Positions 32,691 through 43,954 of a stretch of DNA of 64,000 nucleotides are shown here, piece after piece. The notes under the pieces are model-generated. The model did not search any database. It was not told the DNA's origin and saw only the letters and a list, made by a program, of their open reading frames with translations. Positions within the stretch are counted from its first letter, which is position 1. Each line of letters opens with the position of its first letter. The DNA is from Nemophila menziesii (taxonomy: Eukaryota; Streptophyta; Magnoliopsida; Boraginales; Hydrophyllaceae). The translations under genes were made by a program, and so were the position numbers. The stretch spans positions 23,055,730 to 23,119,729 of the forward strand of contig JARWIR010000001.1 of the NCBI GenBank assembly GCA_029959085.1. Reading direction: 5' to 3'.

Positions 32691-34194
32691 TCTTTCTTCC
32701 CTACCATTTCTTTATGTGCAACGTGTGTGCTAATTTTATATTTTATTTATTTATTGAGTCTTTTTCGAGTCGTGGGGACACGACTCACTTTTGAGTTGGG
32801 GGTGGGGATTCGTTGTCCTCATTTTCCTTTTTGTTGTTGCATAAAATTTAAAAAATTTAGGTTGAAATAGGCATAGAATTTGTTGAATGTACCTATTTGA
32901 GCATGATTTAATTAAATTAATGATAGTAAGTAGTATGTTTTTGAAAGATGTCACAAATATGTTTAGCATGCATATATGAAAATAGGAAATAAAAGATAGA
33001 AAAGTTAATGAGCAATGCTAAGAAGTTACGATGAAACTTAGGGAGAATTATTTGGTGTATAGAACGTGAGGTTTGAAGTTAGTTGAAAACCCGCTTGTCT
33101 ATGAACTAGTAGTGAAAAAGTAACAAAATCCGGTAGTTAGAAAAATGAATAAGGCAGTTCTTTCATATTGAAGCCACTTGAAGCCTTTTATACCTTCTCA
33201 CCCTTTTTATTTGATTATTGTTATTATTTATCCGTCTTAGCCCTTCTGAACCTTTCTAAAGCCTTTTATTTAAACACATTATAATCCATACCCTTAGTTT
33301 GTAGGACTTATCTATATGACCCGCACTCGAATCTCAAAATCTGGGACAAGTCATTTTTAGAGCTTTAGTTTGGGTGGTGGGTTTCATCATTAGGGAACAT
33401 TGAGTTTGGCAGATTGTAATTGTGATGTTATTGATGATGAAAAAGTTATTAGTGTAACCCTTTGTCGGGGTAATAGTGAATGAAAAAAAAGCTGAAAAGC
33501 ATGTATTGAAAGAAAAAAATATATATGAAAAAAAATATAGCGTGATATCTCGAACATCAAAAAGAGAGTCATAGCTATACAAAAGAAAAAATTGATATGA
33601 AAAGAATATATATTCGGACCGGCAAAGTGGAATTTGTATATCATCATGAAAGGCTTTATTTGGGATTATTGGGGATGCACATCAAAAGCATAAAAAATTG
33701 GGTTGAGTGAGAACATCTTCGGGTGAAACTCAAGCTCTAGGGCGATTCGTTGATGGAATGTGAGGAGAGAGCCAAAAGCTCACTTTTCATTATCCAAATA
33801 TACCACACCGTCCCTAAGCCCCGTTATAACCAAAGACCTTAAGATTTCTAACTGCTTGGTGGAGAAACAATTAAGCTATTAGGTAGTAGGTAAGTGGACC
33901 ATTGGATGTTATATTAGGACCTATGAACAACCTATAACCATGAGCATGAACTGAGTTGAGACCTCTCTTTCTGGCATTGAAGAATTAATCTTGACTTGAA
34001 TTTATGGATTGTTGATTATGTGTATAAGCATACGTGTGCATTATTTATTGAGCATTACTACATGAGACTTTTGTAAATATTTATGCTCTAGTATCATTCA
34101 TTGTGTTCTGTTCTTATTCTCCTCCTACTTCTTCTTCTTGTTTATCTTGACTTCCCTACTATTCTTTATCTTTATTGTATCGGGACGATACAAC
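32691..34194 (+). other. Athila-2 3' non-coding region
   Basis: It is homologous to 9430-11900 of Athila-1 in single copy, with a TTTGAGTTGGGGGT motif at 32790-32803. It includes GACCGGCAAAGTGGAAT (33617) and GAGAGAGCCAAAAGCTCACT (33763). No ORF is supported. Confidence 0.7.
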
Positions 34195-34208
34195 TTTGAG
34201 TTGGAGGT
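34195..34208 (+). other. Polypurine tract of Athila-2
   Basis: TTTGAGTTGGAGGT, one base different from Athila-1, 2 nt before the 3' LTR. Confidence 0.75.
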
Positions 34209-34210
34209 CT

Positions 34211-34682
34211 TGATGTCTCCTCATTTGTGATGATTTATTATTAGTTGGAGACATCATTTTAGGTGTATTTATTAGAGTATAGGTCGATTTTCTCAAGATA
34301 TAGTACACATTCTTATTTTGTGTCTTGAATTTATTATTTATTGTTTTTTGAGCATATTGGGTTTAATTATTTATTTAGTGTGAAGTTTTAAAGATATATG
34401 GTGATTAATTAGAGTCCAAGTTAATTCTAAGAGCTAAAGGCAAGAGGATAAACATGGAAATTGGAGATAAAGACAAGAATTATGAAAAAGGAAAAGATAA
34501 AGTTGCCATATAAATCTGAATTCCACCAGCTACGACCACAAAAGAGCTTATATCTCAAGATTTTCTAAGAATTTGGAAGAATGGTCTACATCAAAGTTAA
34601 AGAGCTTTCCGAGACGATGAATTTCGACTAATCATACACGTCAAACGGATAAGTATTGAATCAGTTAGAGCCAAACCAAAAT
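34211..34682 (+). repeat. Athila-2 3' LTR, truncated
   Basis: It matches the first 470 bp of 27980-29499, then breaks off in the sequence CCAAACCAAAAT where segment Y begins. Confidence 0.88.
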
Positions 34683-36130
<1,448 letters not shown>

Positions 36131-36187
36131 TCGAGCTTTCCGAGACGATGAATTTCGACTAATCATACTAGTCAAACGGATGAGTAT
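36131..36187 (+). repeat. 57 bp fragment of the Athila-2 LTR
   Basis: GAGCTTTCCGAGACGATGAA and the following bases repeat 34604-34659 of the 3' LTR almost exactly. Thus segment Y is bracketed by two copies of the same LTR piece. Confidence 0.8.
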
Positions 36188-36538
36188 GTGTTATCCTTTG
36201 ATTTAAGACTATTTTCGTTTGAAGGGGGTAATATATAAACATATTTTAAAATTCGAGTTATATGAAGTCGGAGAGTTAACATCCGATCTTAACATATATT
36301 TTTTATAAAACACCAATCCTTGATAATCAAGTTTATGTGATATGCAAGAGAAAGTTTAAGATATAAGAAAATATAGTTAATGGTCGAATTAAAGAAGCCA
36401 AAAAAAGGTTCTACATATTTCGAAGCAACTGCAGTAGATGGAAAACAAATTATAGATTTTTTACAAAAGGCACAAAAAATCTGTTAAAAAAAGATGTTCG
36501 TTGGAAAAATATCATATATAGCTCAATTAAACATGGTT

Positions 36539-36884
36539 GTTGCATTAAAAAGAGCAATTAGAGAAAGGAACGAGAGGATCACGATCTTCTCGGATAACCT
36601 CGACTTAATTCAAGGTACTCAGCAAATGTCAGCTGCTAATTGGAAGCTTCGACCGTGGATTAAACAGATTAAAAGACTGGCAGCGATGGTAGCCCCAGTC
36701 TTCTTTAAACATATCACAAGGAAGTACAATGGTCGGGCAGACAAATTAGCTAAACAAGCTAGGCACAGGGCACAACAGGAAGAAAGGAATACTTTCAATT
36801 TACTTATTTCTCGATTTTCTCGACTAGGTATCGGTTGATGTTATTGTAACGGTTTTATTTTGAAATGTATTAAGCGTCCAAAAA
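36539..36884 (+). mobile_element. 5'-truncated LINE fragment with RNase H domain
   Basis: It is flanked by the 10 bp duplication AAACATGGTT (36529-36538 and 36885-36894) and ends in an A-run, as target-primed retroposition leaves. About 100 codons encode the RNase H found at the end of ORF2 in some plant LINEs: ITIFSDNLDLIQGTQ (catalytic Asp), WIKQIKRLAA, then FFKHITRKYNGRADKLAKQA (final Asp), stop at 36836-36838. It is absent from the left copy of X, so the insertion postdates the X duplication. Confidence 0.88.
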
Positions 36885-37134
36885 AAACATGGTTATGTAT
36901 ATGGAGTAATTCACTATAATTTATCACATACTTACAATTTAGTTTTCATACTGAAAATCTAAAATCTTCTTACAAGAAATAAATAACTTTATCACTTAAT
37001 ACTCTAACCAATATAGAATTTTACATACTTAAAGTTACCTAACCTATATAGTTCTCTCACTGTTAAATCTCTTGGGTCTCGTGTCTAGTTTCTTTTTTAC
37101 TGTTTTTTAAGCAAATTACATTACTAGGCCATTA

Positions 37135-37470
37135 CTTATAACCTAAAAATAATTTTAGGTCAACCGTTTCAAAAATTATATTTTTTAGGCCAAACATTTA
37201 TAGTGCCATTTTAGACCATTTCACTAATTTGATGAGACATTTCATAAATTTTAAGTTTAATATAGACTATTCAAATAAAAAATTTAATTTGTGATGTGAC
37301 CAAATACGTTATGATTTATTTGAGATACCCAAATTGTCCTTAAAATCTATAAAATATTTCACGAAATTAGTAAAATGACATAAAAATGGCGTTTTCGAAT
37401 ACGTTTGGCATAAATAGCACATTTGAAACGTTTGGCCTAAAAATATATTTAGGCAATATGTAATAGCCTA
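37135..37470. mobile_element. MITE inside segment X (right copy)
   Basis: Inverted ends TAGGCCATTACTTATAACCT and, reverse complement of the right end, TAGGCTATTACATATTGCCT. Homologous to 26783-27107. Confidence 0.6.
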
Positions 37471-38389
37471 AAAATGAAATTTGCTCCTACTTTTTTTTTC
37501 AACTATCAACATATGGTGACTATTTATAGGCTTTCACAATCAAACAAACTGACGAATCTAGTCATCTTGAAAGACTCCAACCTTTTCAAACTTTCAACAC
37601 AACCATTAATCTAAAACTATTTGGTTTTCCAAGTCACTTTTTATCCTCCCAATGCATTAGTTCATGAATATGAGTCAAATCTCACAAATTCCTCCATTGA
37701 CGAGCATCCCCAAACAACTCGAAAATATCTGAAGATAAAACCTTTTTCTTGAGTTTTCTTGAGTTTCTTGACTTGTTTCGCAATCAACCGGAGCTCGATG
37801 ACTAGTGCTATCGTAGCCAACTAGAAATAGATTTTTTTTGTATTTATTTTCCACTCAATATGAACTAGTCATGTTTGAAGATTTTACATCGATTATCTCG
37901 ACCGATATATATACATCCATGTCATGTCAAAAAACCCAATGTAATAATGTTGCTACAGCCTACAACTCGATAGTTCATATCTCACATTTGAAAAAGTTTG
38001 GGCATTACGATTGTTCAGTTTCACGTAGACACGTCATACGCCCTTGACCTTCATCACCTTGTTATTTGCGAGAGTAATATGATCAAACTTCTCATTGATG
38101 TACCAGTTTAAATCAAGTCTCTAGAATTTCACATATACAGAAGTAGCTGAATCTAAGTTCATTTAGATTACTTCATATTAAACTTAATAATATATGTAGT
38201 CCCCCAATAAACGTGACAACCTTTTCAGTCAGGTTTAAATTTGAGCCATCCCCAGTTTTGACTGTTTCATTTGACAATTTGAATTTTTTCAAGTCCTCGA
38301 TCATTTGGCGACACCAAATTTAGATATGGTCTTTTTTTTCACAATAGTATCATTTCCTTTCGCTTATGTAATATATTGCTTTCAATAAG

Positions 38390-39614
38390 TGTGAAGGTTA
38401 AGTAGAATCTAGTGAATGTGTCTTTTAAGTTATTTGTTAACGAGTTAATGATAGTTAATAGTAGGTTTACAAACTTGTTTTGTGTATGCTTAAAGGGTTT
38501 CTATGAAATACATGTTGAAAGTAAAGAAAAGATTATTAGCCCCTTGTGCCCTTTAGCCTGGTGTCCATATTAATTGATTTATTATCCATCTCAGCCCCTT
38601 ATTTTCCTTTTGTAGATTTTTTATTAGCCATGTTATAAGCCTTATCCTTTAGATTTTTAGGACCTTTCCATATGACCCGCACTCAAATCACGAACCTTTG
38701 ACACTTGTCTAGAGCTTGAGTTTGGGGTTGTGGTTGATGGTAAAACATTAATGGTTGGGATTTGAGTTTGTAATGTACTTTTTTATCACTTGTTCATTTG
38801 TATTGTAACCCTTTGTCGGGGTAAGAAAGAAAGAAAAGATTTGAAAAGATGAAAAGTAAAATATATGGGATAGAAAAAGAAATAAAAATAGTGACATGAT
38901 CTCTCACATCAAAAAGAGAATCATTTTCACTCACAAAAGAAAAATATAGACATATTTCGACCTGCAAAGTGGGATTTCATTAGGTGATCATAAAAGGGTT
39001 TCATTTGGGATTTTTCGGGAATGCTAATAAGTGTATATTCGGGTTGAGTGGGAACATATTTGAGAGTAACTTAAACTATAGGGAGATTAGTTTATGGCTA
39101 GTGAAGAGAGGGACAAAAGCCCACTCTAAATTATCCAAATATGCTTATCATACCTACCCTAAGCCTACATTACATCCTTAAACCTTAGGATTCTTGGTTA
39201 TGCAAATTATGAGCTTTCAAACTAATGGAGAGTAGTTAGATGGACCTTAGAAACTAATGAGAATCGAGGAACACCCTATAGCATTCATAGCGGACTAAAA
39301 GATGACCTATATATTCGTGCATTGCGGCTCTAATTGGATATTGAAATCAACATGTGTAGATTATTTATTTGTTAAGTGTATATTTGATATGGTTTGTAAA
39401 TTCTATTATATGAGAATTGTTAATATTTGTGCCTTATTGTCATTCATTATGTGTTCTATCCTCTCTCTCTTCTTGAGCTTATTTGACTTAGACCCTTCTA
39501 AATTCCTTTTCTTTTCTATTCTTTTCTTTTCTTTTCTTTTCTTTTCTTTTCTTTTCTTTTCTTTTCTTTTCTTTTCTATTTTGTCAGGGACGACAAAACC
39601 TTTAGTTGGGGTTT
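38390..39614 (+). mobile_element. Third Athila-like family: 3' internal fragment
   Basis: It is homologous at low identity to 9640-11900 (GACCCGCACTC, CTTTGTCGGGGTAA, GATGGCTAGTGA-like words). It contains a (CTTTT)n run at 39507-39577 and ends in a polypurine-like TTTAGTTGGGG just before an LTR. No coding. Confidence 0.7.
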
Positions 39615-40273
39615 TGATATCTCTCTATTTGTGATGAATAAATTCGTTTACGAGACATTATTTTGGGAGTCTATTGGTCCTAAGTGAGGGATTTTTCCCT
39701 ATTATTTGCTATATTGCACTTTTACCCTTAGTTTTGGACTTAATACTGTTTATAGAGATTTGTGTGCTTTAATCATGTGTTTAGTGTGTAGTTGTAGGTA
39801 CATGCTTCATACAAGGGTCCAAGATGAAGATTATAAGTCAAAAGATGAATGGAAACCCTAAGTTTAGGAGGATTTTGAGCTTAGATCCATTGTGGAGAGT
39901 TAGAGCTTTTTTTGGAGAATTATTGCACCTGATTGTTTCTGTCACTACGATTTTTGGGTAATAGATTTGGACCTGAAATGTTTTTGGTTGTAAAAAAGAG
40001 CTTGAAGTCATGGTCGTGTGACAAGTAACAGCACTCAATTCAGAGTTAAGATGAAAAAGTTGTGACATTTTCACATGTCGTGGTTTGAACCACAAATCTG
40101 GTTAAAGTAAAAATGGGTTGGGCTCATTTTAACCTATTTCCTTAACTATAAGAAGAGTCCAACGAATTTAGAAGATATATAATCTCATTTTCCAGCCCCA
40201 AATGAGCACCACTTGATACATACATTGTTTTTAGAAGTCATTTTGTCCATCAGGAAGAGGAGAGGGAAGCGAC

Positions 40274-40396
40274 AGAAGAAGAAGAAGAAGAAGAAGAAGA
40301 AGAAGAAGAAGAAGAAGAAGAAGAAGAAGAAGAAGAAGAAGAAGAAGAAGAAGAAGAAGAAGAAGAAGAAGAAGAAGAAGAAGAAGAAGAAGAAGA
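40274..40396. repeat. (GAA)n microsatellite, about 41 units
   Basis: Uninterrupted GAA/AAG trinucleotide repeat inside LTR C1. The matching place in C2 (42463-42475) has only a few units. The Lys-, Leu- or Phe-only frames through it are artefacts. Confidence 0.97.
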
Positions 40397-40516
40397 GTTT
40401 GTCTATGAACCCATTCATTCCTCTTCAACAAAGCATTAGTGCCCTAGCCTTCAATAGTAACATTACTTTAGTTTTAAACATGATTCCTTCATTAATTTTA
40501 ATTAGTTTTATTGTTT

Positions 40517-40610
40517 CACTACTGGAATTCGATTGTTTACCGACGACACGTGTCGTCGGTAAACACCGATAATTCGTCGTTAAAAGGGATTACCGAAAAT
40601 TTTCAGTATT
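40517..40610 (+). mobile_element. CACTA (En/Spm) terminal fragment with perfect palindrome
   Basis: It starts CACTACTGGAATTC and contains GTTTACCGACGACAC followed at once by its exact reverse complement (40535-40564, 30 bp). Then come ATTCGTCG and TTACCGAAAA subterminal-type words. It is absent from LTR C2. The other end of a CACTA element is not present. Confidence 0.6.
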
Positions 40611-41359
40611 GATTTGATTATGAGCTAAACTACATTTGCTTGAGGATGCTTTCATAATACACTGTGTTAGCTATTTTACTTTTGTTTATTACATTTGGGA
40701 TATGAATTTCATATTTAATTGACGTGGGTTTTTTCTTAATTCATTATTTGTATGTGTGATTTTAATAAATCTGTGCTTAGGCCAAAGTAGAAGGATTCGT
40801 TATAATCGGACTAACACCCGAGCGAGGGGGGGGAAGATTATTGAACTAGTGTATGAATGCTAAGTGACTTTATCGGACGATATTAGCACGCTAGGTAGTC
40901 AATAGGGTATATATATTAAGCCTACCGGAAAGCCAAGAGACTAGTAAGGTAGTTTGAATTAGAATCCCGGCTAATGTGAACATTAAAACCATTCACCCTT
41001 AGTAATAGCTAAGTCAATTAGCGGCATAAGGTGTTATTAATCAATATCCTCAAGCTCCATTATCATCAAGTTAATCCTTTAATTTAGTTGTTTGTCTTTA
41101 TCTTCATTAGTTGATAATTAATATTCTTAGTATGATCCCATTTACTTTTATCTTGTCTTTAATAATTAATTTACTCCAAAAAAAAACATTCCTCTTTATA
41201 ATCTTTTGTTATTTGTTATTGCAAACTCCATACTTCTATATTACTTTGAAGATACTTAATCGCCATTCATCCTTGCGAACAAATTCTATACATATCATTC
41301 CTTGCTACCTGTGACCCGTACACTGCGGAGTCGACTCATGTATTGTGTTTGCTTTATTT

Positions 41360-41943
41360 TATTTAACGGGATGACAAAGGTCAATGAGTATAAAAGTGTT
41401 TCATTTGGGTTATTTGGGATGTGAATCAGTGCATAAATTGTGTTGAGGTAGAACATCTTTGAGAGTAACTCAAACTCTAGGGAGACTCGTTGATGGCTAG
41501 TGACGAGAGAGCCAAAATCTTACTCTAAATTATCTAAATATACGTATTATACCTACTCTGAGCCTACATTACAGTCTTAAAACCCTTAGTATTCTTGAAT
41601 ATACAGTTTAGGAGATTTTGCATTATAAAGAGTAGTTAGATGAACCTTATAAACTATGTAAGGATCGAGGAACACCCTATGGCCACTATCGTGAACTAAG
41701 AAGGGACTTAACTTCGCGAATTGCAAAAATACTTTGATTTAATTTGTGTGGATTGTATATTTGAAAGGTATATGTTTGATTTAGTTTTTAAATTTTACTA
41801 TATGAGACTTTTAAAAAAAATCCTTTAGTGTCATTCATAATTTTTCTATTTCTATCTTCTTTGGATTAATTGGATTTAGACCCTTCTCAACTCCCTTTTT
41901 CTTTTTATTTTGTCAGGACGACAAAACTTTGAGTTGGAGGTCT
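41360..41943 (+). mobile_element. Third family: internal remnant between LTRs C1 and C2
   Basis: It aligns with 38960-39614 (TTTCATTTGGG, CTAGGGAGACTCGTTGATGG). It ends in TTTGAGTTGGAGGT next to LTR C2. Only this 3' tail of the internal region remains. Confidence 0.7.
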
Positions 41944-43943
41944 TGATGTCTCTCTTTTTGTGATGGATAAATCCATTCACGGTACATTATTTTGTGTGTT
42001 TATTGGACCTAAGTGAGGGATTTTTCCTAGTTTATTGCTATATTGCACTTTTACCTCTAGTTTTAGACTTATTAATGTTTATAGATCTTTTATGCCTTAG
42101 TTGTGTGTTAAGTGTGTAGCTTTCAAGTAAATTCTTGATAAAAGGGCCCAAGATGAGGAGAAGAATTTAAGAAGTCAAGAGAAACCCCAAGTCAAAGCGG
42201 AAATTGAGTTTAGAGCCACTTTAGAAAGTTGGAGCATTTACTAGAGAAGTCTTTGCAATTTTAGGGGTAAGATAAAAAATTTATGATAATAACCGCTGTC
42301 GTGGCTCAAACCTAAATTATGTTAGGTAAAAAAGGGCTTCGGATAGTTTAACCTAATTTTGAACCCATGAAAGACCCTAATCCGTTTTTAGCACTTATAT
42401 AAACCAATTCCCAGCCCCCATTTCCTTATCTTTGGGGAAAGCTATCATTTTATCCATCGGTAGAAGAAGAAAAGAAAGGAGTTGGAGTGCTTATATCAGG
42501 AAGTGGAGAAGAAAAGAAAGGGTTTTCTATGAACCCATCGATTCTTCTCCATTCCATATCCAATTGCCTTCAACCCAAAGAGTAACCTTAGTCCATTTTG
42601 TCTATTAAACATGATTCTATCATTATTTCTTCTACATGTTTGTTTATTTAATATGAGCTAAACAATTTATGCTTGAGACTTGCAATGAGTATGAAGCTTA
42701 GTTACTTATAATTTACAATTTGAATATTTGAGATAATTATTTATTGAAATGAATTTAAGGTTAATTTTTTCCATTGTTTTAGATATTTGTGCTTGTTTCC
42801 TAGATATATCTCTATCACGTATAGGTAGTTTGAGAGTTTTGGCTAACACCCGGATGGGGGTCGTATTTTTGGACATTGAATATAAACGCCTAATGCGAGG
42901 CAATGACCTGGATGGGCGTGTCAGCTAGGTAGTCGCTAGGGTTAGGGGACTTGACTAATTGGAGTCGGCAAGTGTGTAAGATTGAGCCTTAAGTTCACAT
43001 GGGGAGTTAGAGTGCATTTGAATCCAGACTAATGAGAATCATTCAATTCTCCCTTATACCAATAACAAGATAGTAATTAAGTCAGAAGATTACCAACAAG
43101 AATCAAACATTGCATCTCCTATTATCTAATCTCTTTAGTATTTTAATTATTGTCATCTTAGTAATATTTGTTTTGATTACAACTTGGTCCTATAAATTGA
43201 AAATCAAATAAATTCCATTTTTATGATATTATTTTACCTTGCAACTTGACATTGCACTACACGCTTAACATATTTACTGCACTCTTAGTGGATCCTGAGG
43301 AACAACAGTCCTAAGCAGGGCTGCAAACGAGCCAAGCCGAGCCGAATACTAGATGTACAGGCTTGTTTGTTTAATTTTTCGAGCCGAGCCGAGCCGAGCT
43401 CAAAATTAAACGAGCCGGGCCGAGCCGAGCTCAAATTTAAACGAGTCGAGCCCGAGCTCCCAATGATCCAAATAAGAAATGTTATAACTTGTTTATTTAA
43501 CTTATAGAACCATCTTTTTTAGTTGTTTTTTATGGTTGAAATGAGATTTTCATGAATATTTGGTATTTGATGGAGTGTATAACATGAAAATATGAAACAT
43601 AACATTAATAAAAAAAATGTCTAAATAAATTAAAAATATCCAATTTAATATTGAAGGTTTTATAGTATATTTATAAGTAAATAATATATTAATTTATAAT
43701 TCATAATTTTAAACGAGCTCACGAGCCGAGCTCGAGCAGGCTCGTTTATTTATCGAGCTTAAAATGAAGCTTGAGTTTGAGCTTGTTTATATTCGAGCCG
43801 ATCTCGAACGAGCTTTTCTCCGAACCGAGCTCGAGCGGCTCTCGAGCGGCTTGGTTCGTTTGCAGCCCTAGCCCTAAGTTTATCATATTTTTACAGGGCA
43901 ACAACCCGTACGCTTGCGGGAAGTTTTAGTTCCATAGGTGACA
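41944..43943 (+). repeat. Third Athila-like family: LTR copy C2
   Basis: It starts TGATGTCTCTC and ends GGTGACA. About 1.44 kb after removing the hAT MITE at 43316-43870 and its duplication. The end resembles Athila LTR ends (ACCCGTACGCTTGCGGGAA). Confidence 0.75.
43316..43870. mobile_element. hAT-type MITE
   Basis: 555 bp. Terminal inverted repeats CAGGGCTGCAAACGAGCCAA and, reverse complement of the right end, TAGGGCTGCAAACGAACCAA. 8 bp duplication GTCCTAAG/GCCCTAAG (one mismatch). Subterminal GAGCCGAGCCGAGC repeats at both sides can form a long hairpin. No ORF. Confidence 0.9.
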
Positions 43944-43954
43944 AACTATATCAC

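Larger units (their letters stand above)
27980..34682 (+). mobile_element. Athila-type element 2, gag-only and 3'-truncated
   Basis: Same family as Athila-1 by LTR, PBS, gag, stem-loop box, GC palindrome block, third ORF and 3' region. All of PR, RT, RH and IN is absent and gag lacks its N-terminal half. The 3' LTR is cut at 34682 by segment Y, so a target duplication cannot be tested. It is an extreme non-autonomous derivative. Confidence 0.9.
36188..38335 (-). repeat. Segment X, right copy
   Basis: It aligns with 26137-27979 along its length, with a LINE fragment added at 36539-36884. It carries the same MITE and the same decayed copia-like region on the minus strand. The small frame at 37838-38047 is not supported as a gene. 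Confidence 0.6.
39615..41340 (+). repeat. Third Athila-like family: LTR copy C1
   Basis: It starts TGATATCTCTCTATTTGTGA. Homologous to 41944-43943 (copy C2) but inflated by a (GAA)n expansion and a CACTA end. The right end near 41340 is imprecise and lacks the final GGTGACA seen in C2. Confidence 0.7.

Noticed and set aside
38308..38316. GGCGACACCA as another Athila LTR end
   Set aside because: There is no LTR before and no PBS after it; the paralogous X copy has a different sequence here, so the match is chance.
40185..40431. Lys-, Leu- and Phe-only ORFs on both strands
   Set aside because: They are translations of the (GAA)n microsatellite.
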